From: Archegozetes longisetosus
Lineage: Eukaryota > Arthropoda > Arachnida > Sarcoptiformes > Trhypochthoniidae
Direction: 5' to 3'
Assembly (NCBI GenBank): GCA_018873245.2
Contig: JAEMBT020000006.1
Location: 9,755,855 to 9,819,854 of the forward strand
Length of the DNA stretch: 64,000 nt
How positions within the stretch are numbered: position 1 is the stretch's first letter; each line of letters starts with the position of its first letter. The notes beneath the pieces are model-generated. The model was given only the letters and a program-made list of their open reading frames with translations, was not told where the DNA came from and searched no databases. The translations under genes were made by a program, and so were the position numbers. Positions 34,801 to 47,339 of this stretch are shown piece by piece.

Positions 34801-37800
34801 GTATTAGAGGACTTGACAGGTTGTGGCACAACCAGCATTTGCTGGCCGGATGGTGTCGGCGGTCGACTATTATTATTAGTTGCACGATTGCCACCACTGG
34901 CATGACTGCCATACAAATTGTGATGCAATGGCGATGATTCTAAACCGCCAGATCCAGAACGACCTTCGTCTACATTATTGTTGTTGTTGGGGCCTTAAAA
35001 TTAGAAATTTGCTCGCTTTTAACTCAATATAACACAACTAATTCTAACAGTTTTAATTCGTTACTATTTAGTAAGCTTTGCTACGAAAATATGAGATTAA
35101 ACAAGAAAAATGACAATAATTTCGGCTCTTACGAAGGAACAGAAATGACATATAAGTGTTGTTTTGGTTTGTACGAAAGTTTGTAATAACTTATAACGCA
35201 GTGGAATAAAGACATTGTTGAATAAATATATTAGCCGCAAACGACACACAAAATATAACAATAACGGGAAGAAGAAAATGCATAGAACAAAAGCCTTACC
35301 ATCAGTAGATAAAAGAGACTTGAATTTTGGTTGATATAAAAAATTCTTCAATTTGAACAACGATATCACAGGTGTAGCGGTGGCTGTATTTAATTGAGCG
35401 GCACTACTATTAGACATGTTTTGGCGCTGATTTGACTCATAATTGGCGACAACAGCAGCACAACTACCACTACCAGAGCTAAATGTGGCACTAATTGAGC
35501 TCTCTTTAAGATCCATCATATTGGCAGCAATTGAAACACTGATAACAGAGTCATTGGAAGAAGACCTGCTTTTGTGATAGAGTCAGACTTGTAAAAGTTG
35601 GGCCAGTATTAGGTTAGGCTGAGGAGGAAGACTGAGTTGGCCATTAAGGTTAGGGACAAGTGTTTTTATGGGATAAACGATTGAGATTGAGATCAATATT
35701 AAGATTAAAGTGGCGTTAGGTTGGGTGAGAAGTTATAGTAAGTTATGGTGAGTTATACTAGGCTATAGAAAAGTGAACGCAATTCAAACAACTATTACGA
35801 GTATATTTAACAAAAGCTCCATATATTCTACACCACTTCAAGACTATCAGGGAGTATGGCAGAGAATGGGAGAGAGTGGGAGAGAATGGGAGAGAGTATG
35901 GGGGAGAATGGGAGAGAAGGAGAGAGAGTGTTTGGAGAGAATGGCTTAAAATAGCATCAAATCAGATGAGTTGCATTGAAATAAGCAGAAGGAAAAAGAA
36001 GGACTGCTTGGCTTTGCTTTAGCGCTAAAGCTATCATAGCTTTAACTTCAATGCTATAATAGCTTTAGCTCTAAGTTTAACTTAACGTATTATACACTTT
36101 GAGTCCTAACTCAATATGTCTTCAATACCTGACTCTTCCGTCAACAAAAGGCAAGTTAGGGAATGACCACTAGATTATAAAGAGAAGCAATACTTGTTTC
36201 ACTTAAGAAAAAATCATTGTTTGATTCACTATTTTTGACGTACTCGACGTAGAGTGAAGTGATCGGCACTCCCTGTACTGCATTCAGTGTTCATTTGTTG
36301 GTAGCATTAGTTTGTATAGAGTTATGGCAGAACTAGTGAGAAGTGCTCAAAGGGTTGGGTAGCAATAGTAGAGCCTTGAAGGACAACGTCATAATCACTA
36401 ACTGTTAGCTAAACATTCAAACATCGCAGCGCTTTTCTAAATCTCGCCAATAAATTAACGCATTACAAATAAAATAAGAATTTTTAATTTAGAAATTTGT
36501 TAATGTCATTGATAAGCACTCAATTTTGTTTTTCTTGTTCAGCTCCAGTTCAAATCTAACCACATTTAATTGATCAAACTCAAATGTTTTGCCAATTAGC
36601 ATACTAATATTTCAATTGGATTTTTTAAAATTTTCAACTCATTTACAATTTCTAATACTGCTTTCAAATCCGGTAATCATTTGCCAGATAAAATCTTGAT
36701 TAAACACAACATTAAAGAGTAATATTTAGAGGAGAAATAAATTTAAAACGAATTAAAAATCTAAAACAAAGGTAGAAAATAACTGTAAAGTTATCTAAAG
36801 TTTTCATTACGTAATTAGATGGTGATCCCTAATAGTTACCCCTTTGAATCCAGTTGTGAGACATGCACATTGCGAGTGAAAAGCTTGCAGGAGAGACATC
36901 ATCATGAACTATACTGCAATACATGCATGCACTTTCGATTGCCACCCATATAACCCTTTCATCTAATACTCGTGCAACCCTTTCATACACACACACACGC
37001 GTTGGTAGACACTCTGCTGCACGCATACACACACTTACTCTTTGGCTGGTTTCTCACACACTCTTCTGTTTAAACCAGGACAGAGTGAAAGAAGAAAATG
37101 AGAGAAATTTTCTAATATAATGTTCATTGAGAGAAGGGCATATGTGAAACAGAAACTACTTTACAGTACGCTTTAAACACTGCTATATATTAGTGCTATA
37201 CAACGTTCAATGCAAGCTTTGAAAAACCATGCCATCTCTGCCAATATTAATGGTTTAACTTTAAAATAAGCAATCTTTTCAAAAATCTAGTAATATTATC
37301 AGTTATAATATCTGTTATTATTGATGAAAAAATCTAATTATAGACACTCTTTTGAATTTATAAATTAATGAAACTTGTAAATGCTTCCGATCTATCTAAA
37401 TATCATATAGACTTTATACTAAACAAGTCCTCATAATCAAATTAATATCTATATTATTTTGTAACTTTAATCTCATTTAATAATCATAAATAAGATTCTC
37501 GCCAAAAAACCCGTTCTTGCAGTACGTGAAAAACTCGAATTTTCTAATTATAAATAATAAAATAACTTTTCTGCTTGATTCTTAAATGAGTATCACATTT
37601 ATCTCTTGTTTACTACATCAAGTTTTAATATATTAATGAACCCAAGACCGGCCAATTTAGGCAACACAGCCTTCAGCTCAAATTTTCAGACTCTGCCGAA
37701 CAGCTGAACTGACCAGAATAATTTAGAATAAATGTCATTACTGTAGGTGGCCAGAGAGAAATTTCAGTTACTAGATTGATTTGTTACTGAATTTTCAATT

Positions 37801-40800
37801 TGAAATTTGAAATAAAGCATTACGCATAATGTAGGGAATAGAGTAATAGAGTGTATTTCAATTTATTAGTAATAACTCATATAAATGCATGTCCAAAATA
37901 CGAAATCAACATTTTAGAAAATGATCAATTCTTTTGACTCATACTTTAGACATGCATTCATATCAGTTATTAATAATCAATTCAAACGCACTCCCATTGC
38001 CCCGTCTATGCATTTGTTGATTTTTAAGAAGCTCTGCATTTCTACCTTTTATGTATTCAATTCAACCACTTAGTTGAATCTATGGTCCTATTTGTCTTCC
38101 GTTTTATAGCAATTTTTCAAAAGGTGTCTGTTTTAATAGACGTTTTTATATACTCTACAATATAGTTGACACACTATGCAATTTACAATTTTCAGCTAAC
38201 TAAGATTTAAGTTGAAATGATTTGGTAGTTTTTCAGAGCGAATAGCATTGTAAAGAACCTCATTCTTCCTCGTAAGCCATTCATCATTAGAAAAGGATAG
38301 CATTCTTGAGAGTTATAGTAGAAAATATGGTTCTTTGTTAGGAAGAAGATTTTATTCAATATTATAATGAGATGAGGAGTGTTCGAGTTCAAGACGTTAT
38401 AAGGTAAGCCTAATCTTCACATGTATTCAATGTATCAATTAGTTCTTGAAATTCTAGACACACAGACAGACCCATAAAACAAGTCATTAAGCAACAAAAC
38501 CATTTTTATTCAACTCAAATATTATTCGTTTATGTTTTTATGTCTAAAATAACACACTTTGTAATCATATGAATTAATTGCTTTAATTAATATCAGGCCT
38601 TAAGAACCAATTGTTCAGATTGAAAGCGTTAGAAACAATGATTTACACAAAGTTTAGCCGTGCTTTTGATTGGTGAAAGCGCCTAATCTTTAATTTAGAG
38701 CATGAGTTTATTGTCATGTATCATAAATCAATGTCTTGGATATATAAAAACAAATGCCGCCAATGAGTTGATAGGAGATGACATGTCGCACAAGTGCCAC
38801 TCTTATACATAAGCAGAAATAGAAAATATTGGTAGAGCTCGTTATGTCAAATAATTGTAGTATAAGAAACGTGAGGATAATGTTATCATTCTAAACCATA
38901 TACAAGTTTTCATATCTATTAGTAAAGTCTCTAGAAAGCTATCTTTTCCAATCTTTCGACTCAATTTACCAAAAGTATAACAAACTCATTAATGAACTTT
39001 TCGGTTAATATAAACCAACACTTGGTTTTGAGCCGCATTATTGCAATTAAAGCTTGTTTTTTAAAACTTGAAAAACATTCGTATCAGGCTTACCTTTGTT
39101 GATAGAGTTCTGCTGATTTTCTGAAGATAGTTTTGGCTGAAAATTAAAATTTCAAATTAAAATTCCAAATTAATTAATGCGATAGTCTTATTGAAGTAAT
39201 ACAAATATAAATTGGTTTTTGGATTAAAATTCTAATCGTTTATAAAATTGATTCAATCGATATAATTTGAATTTAATTGAATAAAAATATGATAGATAGA
39301 TGAATGACAAACTACAATTATAGAGGATGATTTAATGATTTTTAAATTCTTAATCTATTCTCTATTCAACCAATCAAAAAATTCAGTTCAAACACTCAAA
39401 CATCAGTTGAAACACTCAAACATCAGTTTACTTTGACTCAATCATAGCAATGACATTGGTTCAAATTATAGAGTCATTAAGCCTGAACACCGATTCTATT
39501 TTTTCTCGCCGTCATATTCAAACAGTTAGATTAGTATAACGTGAAGACTATTTCAAGCTAAATATGATTGTCTCATCATAGTTTACTGCTCTTTTGAGGT
39601 TTGTCGATCTCTAATTGCAGTATATTGCATTAAAAGCTTTGTGATTTTGAAAAAAAATCAGCAATAAATCAACGGTAAAATTAAAACACATTTCAGTTGA
39701 AATAAAATTAGAAAAAAATAAAAAAAGTCTAAATTTACTGAAGGTTTTAAATAAAAAACCATAAAAATTGGTAATTTAACTTATATTTGAAATTGTTTTC
39801 CACATAATAACTCAAAATAATGTTTAATCTACTGACTTTGCGAGAATTGATCAGAAAGAAAATATAACTTTGCGTAAAATCATAGTAAAAACTAGCTCAT
39901 GATTTTTAGACATTTTTTACCATTTAGTAGATTGTTTAGAAGAATCAAAGGGGAAGAATAGAATTTTTTGCTTATGAATGATAGCTTATAGCAGACAATA
40001 AAGCATTATTATATGCTATATCTTTCTGAGTTTAAGCAAATTGAATCAAATGATGATTGCGTGTGAAATGAAACTTTTATTAGTTTGAAATCAACTCACA
40101 TAATAGTATGCATAAAAACGTCAACTATCAATATATTATCCCTCTTTCTCTTCATATAGGATCTCAATTATAAATTATAAATCAATTCAACACTTAAACA
40201 CACCATCGCATCATACGATTTATCTGAAAATGATCGCTAAAAGTTCTATTTAGATCTAGTAAATCTTTTTGTTTTATTCGCCATTCAATGGAAAATATTT
40301 GATGCATTGCTTTCTTGTTGTAAGCGACTGAAAATATTTCAATGAAAATGCATTTGAAAAGTTATACGAGTCTAAAGATTACAAGAAGAAAGTCGCGATA
40401 TTGACAAATGTGGATCAATTGTGTATTGAATAGATATTTGAAGGGAAAGTTAAGCTGTAAAGAGAGCCTGATGTGAGCGCATCTTCGTGTGAAAATACAA
40501 CTTTGAATAGGAGTTGAAAAGTATAAGGTCTAAAGATTGTGCACTAAAAGCATAAAAGAAGATAAGATGAGGTCACTGTAGGAGCAGAGTTGAAATGGCA
40601 AACCTGACTAAATGGCAATTTTGCAATCGTAGCGAACAATTGTAGCATGGCGAAGGTAAAGGATGGTAAGATTTATGATGCAGAAGATGTTTGCTGCTCT
40701 CAATCGCGGATCTTTAACTTTGAAATAATGGGTTTGTAGCAGAAAATATCTTTCTTAGGCGACTATAGCTACAGAAACGGTTGACTCCCATACAACACGC

Positions 40801-41667
40801 ACACATGTCATTAAAACGCAATTAAATTTTGAAGAAATATTTCGTTTAGTTTAGGGATAAATCATGCATTAAAGACCTTCTTATACTTGAAACTTTAAAT
40901 TCAACGCTAACATCACTCAGTATGATAAGTACTAATAGATTATTATTTTATAGCTTCGATCGTAACTTATACTAAATCTCACTGATTCTTACCTCAATGG
41001 ATCCGTTCCACATATAATGAACAGCTGCACTGTCGACGTGTTGGCCGGCAGTGTGAGCCGGACTTGGGACATGTGCGTGGTCGGCCATCACTGAGACCCA
41101 ATGCACGAGACCAGAGTTTGGTGAGACGGGTCGTCCTGATGCAGCACCTGAAACAGGTGGTGTGTTAACCAATGATGAGTTGACTCCTCCACCACCACTA
41201 ATTCCGACGATGCCACCACCGGGTCCTGATTTACCATGAACTCCACCGTCTGGAGCTCCGGGCCAGACCAGAGCTGCTTTCTATGCAAAATAAGATGTAA
41301 TACAATATGTTAATCACTTCTTAGAATAACAGTTATTTCGAATGAGTTTATGGTCTGAGAAGAATGCGAAAGAAGGCAAAATTTTGCACACCTTCACAGA
41401 ATACATGGAGTTAGCCGTAGAACTAATAATTCTATTAGAATCATAAGACATACGACTTTTATTAAAGAAAGGAAAATGACAATTCTGTTGTGCCACTGAT
41501 TGAGAATCACTTTCACTAACAATCTCTTGTTTAATATGTCTGGTGTAATACAGGTGCGGAACACTCAATGCTATGTTATCATAATCATGAGTAACGCTAT
41601 TCTCAATTAAGTGAGAATTCAAGATAGGCTGATGCATCTGAATGGGTCCGATGGGTCCAACTAGCAT
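31805..41667 (-). CDS. rn: Rotund/squeeze-family C2H2 transcription factor, with a one-base frameshift near the C-terminus
   Basis: Nuclear DNA-binding regulator related to insect rotund and squeeze and vertebrate ZNF362/ZNF384. Coding exons of the long form are 41667-41392, 41280-40993, 39136-39094, 34993-34737 and 32955-31805, in matching phases, about 671 residues if the shift is bridged. The N-terminal part is Gly/Ser-rich with LVHWVSVMADHAHVPSP and VHYMWNG. Six fingers begin YQCKMCPQIF, YKCSQCSKAF, YRCEICQRKF, YKCRHPNCNKAF, YKCNSCYKCF and HICQYCGKSY; finger 1 is split by an intron after CPQ. A His run and a Ser/Ala-rich region follow. The frame then meets a TGA at 31983-31981, but the next frame continues YESFGF, FPNQLIALHQIRNYA and GEHPIALKDK to TAA at 31807-31805. 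One missing base in the three-C run at 32029-32027 (minus strand) explains this. Rotund and squeeze fingers are nearly identical, so the choice of name is uncertain. Confidence 0.9.
32956..34736 (-). other. Intron splitting zinc finger 1 of the rotund-like gene
   Basis: A 1.8-kb phase-0 intron with no recognised genes. The GA-rich tract at 34666-34706 sits just downstream of the donor. Confidence 0.8.
34666..34706. repeat. GA-rich microsatellite
   Basis: Imperfect (AG)n with interspersed GGG and AAA, purines on the plus strand, about 30 nt from the donor of the rotund-like exon. Confidence 0.85.
35300..35519 (-). CDS. rn: Probable alternative first coding exon of the rotund-like gene
   Basis: An open frame from tandem ATG codons (MMDLKESSISATF) runs 73 codons to a consensus donor (GATG|gtaagg) in phase 1. 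The exon at 34993 requires phase 1, and the small exon 39136-39094 also ends in phase 1. The two therefore look like alternative upstream partners of the same exon. The encoded sequence is Ser/Asn-rich. In this form the protein would lack the Gly-rich N-terminus but keep all six fingers. A possible acceptor (aaaagcag) lies upstream, but its phase does not fit the other exons, so an independent promoter is favoured. Expression is not proven. Confidence 0.55.
35855..35935. repeat. GA-rich minisatellite
   Basis: About four imperfect copies of a 20-bp GGGAGAGAATGGGAGAGAGT-like unit. Confidence 0.8.
36017..36070. repeat. Clustered short palindromes
   Basis: CTTTAGCGCTAAAG is a perfect 14-bp palindrome. 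It is followed by AAAGCTATCATAGCTTT and another TAGCTTTAGCT word, so the segment could form alternative hairpins. Confidence 0.6.
39137..40992 (-). other. Intron of the rotund-like gene
   Basis: A 1.9-kb intron flanked by gtaaga and tttcag sites. It contains a 22-bp direct duplication at about 39387-39432 and nothing else I recognise. Confidence 0.75.
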
Positions 41668-42539
41668 TGCAATTCATCAACCACTTCCACACCAGATCAA
41701 CACAATCACTTTTGAACTTTCAACTTGAACATTTCTCAATTCTCAACTCTTCTTAACTGAACTGTTCTCAACAAACAGACTAAATATTTCAACTTTAACA
41801 GCAATCTACTTAGAAGAATTGTCAACACAATATAGAAATAACGATTTAGCCATCGATGCGACTATGGCAAGATAAGAAGAGTGGACCGGAATGAAGCAAA
41901 ATTGAAGCCACTACTGAATTATGGAGTGTTTGTGCGGCATTCTGTGTGAGTGGCAAATGCATATTTGGATGACTCAAGAAAAGCAAAGAAGAAAGCCTGA
42001 TGTTATACATGAGCAATCGCCAATTGGGCTCACTTTGCTTCCCACCGCAGGCGGCACATTCTGACATTCTTCTTAAACAACCTCTGAAGCAAAGACGCAA
42101 TGCAAGCAGAGCATAGCTCCCCCTCCTTCTGATGAAAACCTGATATTAACTGTAATGATATTTACGGTTTGCATATATACCAGTATCAAACTTTCATTCA
42201 CTACTTGTTCAATAATTTTTTTCTCTACAAATATTCATAGGATGGAGAAAAAAGAAAAAATGTCATCAATACAAACTCTATTTACTTAACATATTTATCT
42301 CAAGTTAGGCTCAACTTTTGTCAATGAAACTAACGTTCAGAGTGAAGTCAAGTCACTATAGCTACGAAAAACGTTTAATAACTTCGAATAACACATCGCC
42401 AAATCTTTACGTATGCTACTACTACTACTAATAAAAAACTCATTTTTTTCGTCAGGTCACAGAAGCCAAATTACAGTACATGATATACTTTAATTTACTC
42501 AATTATATCGGATATTGGTTGACCTGTTGTCACAAAGCA

Positions 42540-42544
<5 letters not shown>

Positions 42545-42578
<34 letters not shown>
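42545..42578. repeat. (GA)n microsatellite
   Basis: About 17 GA units, purines on the plus strand. Confidence 0.97.
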
Positions 42579-42581
<3 letters not shown>

Positions 42582-43476
42582 ACCAGCTGAATTACACTAG
42601 TTATAAATTGAAGGAATCGAGTTTGTTCCTAATTGTAAGAAAGCATGTAGTACTAGCGGACATAAATGTATTACATTTCTTAAGCTTCAAACTTGTGTGT
42701 AGAGTATAACAAAAGTAAAAAAAACCAAAAATTAGGCAATGAATATATGGTTGTTTAAGTTGGAAGTGAGCAACATCTTATTTTTGTCTTCTAGTAATAG
42801 GTGATCCATCATGAGAGTAATTTGCGGGACGCAGTGGGTTCTTAAAGAATGGCCCCACACAGAAAGGGCCGCAACTGCCGAAAATATACAAGCAAATCAA
42901 TGTGGGATGAATTGCAACTTGAAAGTTAGGTATGATTCTAGAAGACACATCAGATATATAGTACGTTTCGGGATTTTATGGTCAAATATGTGGATTTGTG
43001 ACGGAATGAATGACAGACTTTGGAGTAATTTATACTACATTATTATTGATAAATATTGTGCTGGAAGTGAGCTGGAAGGCAAAGTCTAGTAGCCTAATTA
43101 GATGGCTCCATAAACTATCAGTTCCACTAGAAAAAAATCCTATCAATTCTATACGATATAGTTACCAAAAATCTAGAATACTGCTTTCCAACACACATTC
43201 AAATACTATAATAGTAACCTGTGATGTATTACTTCTTACTCTACGCTTGTCTAACTTATATTGAAAACTGGACGCACCACTGTCTTCAATCATGGGTATC
43301 ACATACTCTCAAATTTCAAAAAAACATTCTCTCAAGAGCCTGAGGCGTTACAGTGTACGAGAATGAGCGTTCAAATAAAATATTATTACCAGTAGTTACC
43401 TATACGATAATAAATAAAAGTTTTATACAAATGGCTTATGCGTAGTAAATTTGTTTCTTTATATATGTTTTCAATG

Positions 43477-43548
43477 TAAAGCATATGAAACATTGAATAC
43501 AAAACATATGAAACACTCAATACAAAACATACGAAACATTGAATGCAA
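43477..43548. repeat. Three copies of a 23-bp unit
   Basis: Unit like AAAACATATGAAACATTGAAT, repeated three times with a few substitutions. Confidence 0.8.
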
Positions 43549-44553
43549 ATTTTCTTGCCTTGCGTGTTTGCACACATCACTGCCACTAAAAACTAGTCAA
43601 CGAAACAAATTGATATAATTGTCATGTTGTGTCAAAATGAGAAATCAATTGTGGCACTTTTCAAGCATAACTATGGTTTGTACTGTCTTTAAATTTGAGC
43701 ATATCATACGGTATGATATATTGGTAGTGTTTTTGTAAAGTATTTAGTCGTTTGTAGGAAAATTCGACTCAATTGCGCAATGTTGCGAAACTGGACCAGA
43801 CGTATTTAACTCACTTTAAGCTGCCTCATAATTCAGGTTGAACATTAACCAAAATTTCTTAACTCATTCAATACACTCGCCTAACAGTTGGACGTTAACT
43901 AAAAGCTTCTAATTCATTGAATAGATTTGCGTAACAGTTGAACATTTTCAATTTTAATCAATTCAAAATAGATAAAGAGTGGTCTTATCGCTTAAAGCCT
44001 ATTCCAGCACAGATCACATTAAGAGATGGGTTTATTTTGATTTAAAAAGTTCTTAATCAAATAAGCGATTGGATTGGAATCAAATATTTGTGTTTCCCAC
44101 AGAAGGGTCTTGAAAATGATTATATAAAAGTAGAGACCCTCGCCGTATAGGGGATACCAGGAATGGAGGTCAAGGAGAGAATAGTATATGCTATCGAAGA
44201 TATACTAAGAGTAACTCGTAAGAAGTTAGTTAAAAGTTAAAGTTTTTCAATACTTAAAATTCAGTTATCCATTTACTATTCCTTATTTGCATGTGTTGTC
44301 TTACATCTTATTATTGTTTTGTGTGATGTATTTTTACCCTAACAATAAATCATTAATATCCCGCTGAGGAAGTTGAAGATCTATTAGTCTGAACTAACCT
44401 GCTGGTGATATTAAAAAGATTTGTTCAATAAAAGTTGTTCACATATGTCTAACCTCTCTCATGACCTTGTATTTAAATTACACAACACAGCGAGCATAAC
44501 CAGCATCATTGCTCTAAACACCCTCGCAAAGTCATTGACAGATACACACATTA

Positions 44554-44729
44554 CAGTCTATCCCGTCTATAGTGAACCTGCTTATATTCACTACCCCCTT
44601 ATAGTCAATAACTATATACAGCATACACCTCTTTAATCCAGTACACAAGTCTACGGCTATTCTCGAATCTCCACTTATAGTGAACGCTTTTGGTCGCACC
44701 AATTTGCTCACTGTAAACGGGAATGACTG
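44554..44729. mobile_element. Pogo/Tigger-like MITE with TA target duplication
   Basis: A 176-bp non-coding element flanked by TA on both sides. The left end reads CAGTCTATCCCGTCTATAGT. The right end in reverse complement reads CAGTCATTCCCGTTTACAGT, so the ends form a terminal inverted repeat. Inside are further TATAGTGAAC and TTATAGTGAACGC words. TA target sites and CAGT-type ends fit Tc1/mariner-superfamily elements of the pogo/Tigger type; that family call is inference. Confidence 0.7.
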
Positions 44730-44836
44730 TACTTATTTCAACAATGCTCTACAACAATATATATGAATCAAATTTAAATTTATACAAAAGTAATTCACTA
44801 TATGTCAGGTGTTTTTCTATTTATTGCTGAACTGTA

Positions 44837-44908
44837 ACTAAAAGATTGAGAAACTATTAGCTAAAAGATTGAGAAACTATTAAACTAAAAGACTGAGAAA
44901 CTATTAAC
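44837..44908. repeat. Three copies of a 25-26 bp unit
   Basis: CTAAAAGATTGAGAAACTAT repeated three times with small changes. Confidence 0.85.
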
Positions 44909-45526
44909 TGCGGACAATTTATTTGGGGCAAACCATAATTAATGATACGGTTCAGTATTAATCGTTGATCAACAACAATACTTTTGGTTACTTTCAATTT
45001 TATTTGAATTTAATGATCAAATTTAGTCGCTGTTGCATTTGCGAAGATAAGATCTAAGATCTCTTATCAATAAATGGTTGTATTGACTCAATCGAGTCAA
45101 CTCACATAAACTCATATAAACTCATATAAACTCGAATAATATGTGAGACAATATGTTTGTACAGTATGTTATATTGAAATGAATGGAATGATGAGATTGT
45201 GGTGTTGGCAAATCAATTGGTAAATGCAGTTCTTTGGACAAAATACATTGAATGTGTTGAGTGACTCTTACATAACCAAAAGAGTAGTCTCTGAAATAGT
45301 ATGATTGAAGTGAAGTGAAGTGATCGGCCACATGGAGCACATATTTGAATGAGCAAACATTTGCCATTTCAATTAGAATCAAGCAGAGGTTGGCGTCAAC
45401 ATTTAGCTCATTCTTTAATAAAACATTGACCAGCAATTGGATGACAAGTCAAAAGTGGGGTTTGCAATTCAATTAGAAGGAAAGCTTCTTTACTATTTAG
45501 AAGGTTTAATTGAAAAAGGGCTAAAA

Positions 45527-45625
45527 GTTGTATAAGTTGTATAAGTTATATAAGTTCTATGAGCTCTACACTGAGTTCTACGAGTTCTATACCGACTTCT
45601 ATAAGTTCTATAACTTCTATACCGG
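45527..45625. repeat. Degenerate short tandem repeat
   Basis: A run of TTCTATAAG and TTGTATAAG variants about 10 bp long, strongly diverged. Confidence 0.65.
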
Positions 45626-46288
45626 CTATAAGATAATAAGTTGAGCAAAACTCTGCAGATGTGATGCAAACGCTTAGCAAAGCTGTATTAATTGAAGACT
45701 GAATAGTTGTCACATTTTAGTTGGCTTTTCTTATGCAAAGTCTTAATAACTTGGTCGTCGCAGTTCTAAGTAATCAAACTAATTATTGATGAGGAAAAGA
45801 AATCTTGCTCACATCCCCTCTAATCGTATGAGTTTGCCCTTATATAACATAGAGTCGCAAAAAATTACTTTCATCCAAGTTTTGCTTTTGTAATTAGTCG
45901 ACTGAAAGCAAATTACTCGTTAAACATATTCTAATGTGAAAAGTGCCCCTTATTGACAACACTAATGCTAAGCACTGCCAGAACTCTTCAATGAAGGGGA
46001 GGAATAAGAAATGACTTAAATAAGAGACCAAAATAAGAGAAGACCAAACCAGCGAAAACATTCTCTCTTCATCTCTACTTTTGGCCAACTTTTAGTTTGG
46101 CACAAATAAGGGTCGAAACTTTTCTGCTCAAACATCAACACCACAGAGAAGAACGAGAGGGATATCGATTAAGTAATCAGCAAAGGAAGAGGACATAAAC
46201 AGTAAGAGCGCTGCTGAACATGTGAACATACATGCATTTTTTCACTAAAAAGGACACAAACTAGTACTGATGCTCAATAGAAAACAAC

Positions 46289-46290
<2 letters not shown>

Positions 46291-46324
<34 letters not shown>
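46291..46324. repeat. (GA)n microsatellite
   Basis: About 17 AG units with purines on the plus strand. Confidence 0.97.
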
Positions 46325-46328
<4 letters not shown>

Positions 46329-46561
46329 ACAAAACACAGCTAAATATTACAACCACTTAATCACTCGACTGAATTGTCGACACAAAAAAGTATTGCCTCA
46401 CTTCCAACTGCTAATAACTTACTTTTTTTGGTCAATAAAAGAGAACTCGACTAATATACTAATATTATTCTCAATTTTAAATGTTATTTAGTAAATAAGA
46501 GCAATGAAAAAAGGGATTCAATATCGTTAGAACAGAGGCATTGTTAGAAATTGAAAAAGTT

Positions 46562-46650
46562 GTTCATTGAGTGCAATAAATGAAGTTCAATGAATGTTCA
46601 TTGAATGTTCATAGGAGTGATTGTTCATAGAAGTGATTGAATGTTCATAG
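46562..46650. repeat. Degenerate GTTCAT(T/A)GAA repeat
   Basis: At least six GTTCAT words followed by TGAA or AGAA at irregular spacing of 10-20 bp. Confidence 0.6.
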
Positions 46651-47339
46651 AATCAATGCTAGAAATTGGACAAACCACAAAGAAACAATTTTGCGGTCAA
46701 ACCCGGGACAAGATTTACCTGGCTTAAAAAAACGACAATTCCAAGCATGTTCGCGTAGGAACAATTTGTAAAAACTAAGATGTGAACTCTGATTAATTTC
46801 GTGGAAATAAAGTGAAGAAAAAAAGTGAAGAACTGGTAGCAAACGTTATATATGAAGTCAGTGAAGCGTTCAGTTTGATTCATGCTCAGCTAAGCTTAGT
46901 GTAGAGTTAAGATTGAGCTCAACGATACTCAAGTGTAGTGAATATACTAAAGTACAGTCTGTATATACTGTACGTACACTCACCATATACTCTATAGAGC
47001 TAATAATAAAAGAAAAACTAGGAGAAGGTGCCACTTCCAAATAGCAATTTCCCTCAGGGATCAAACTATTTAGTATCATATTCTCTCTCTCTCTTGTTCT
47101 CTCTCTTTCTCCCTTTTATTCTCTCTTTTGTTCTCTCTCTTATATTCTCTAATCACCGGCAAATTAGTTATGAGTTACCGCAATAATTACTCGGTACTCT
47201 AAAAGCGCTGTAACCGCATCTTCTTATAGAATCTGGATTTTTGATCAGTTCGATAACTCAAGCAATACTTTTAATAATAAGTGGTTAAGAGATAAGGCCA
47301 TCCATGACTTAGTCACAGCTATGAAGTTTATGTATGACT

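Larger units (their letters stand above)
35520..39093 (-). other. Intronic or alternative-promoter region of the rotund-like gene
   Basis: Holds a GGGAGAGAATGGGAGAGAGT-type minisatellite (35855-35935), palindromic AGCTTTA words (36017-36070), and a stretch rich in CACACA near 36980-37040. If the 35300-35519 exon is an alternative start, its promoter is here. No other coding exon was found. Confidence 0.5.

Noticed and set aside
42811-43089. 92-codon plus-strand frame in the gene-poor region
   Set aside because: It begins with ATG and has fairly even composition, but I see no known domain, no downstream splice partner and no poly(A) signal.
44100-44400. Possible solo LTR suggested by base composition and an AATAAA
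   Set aside because: No TG...CA ends, target duplication or paired copy could be found.
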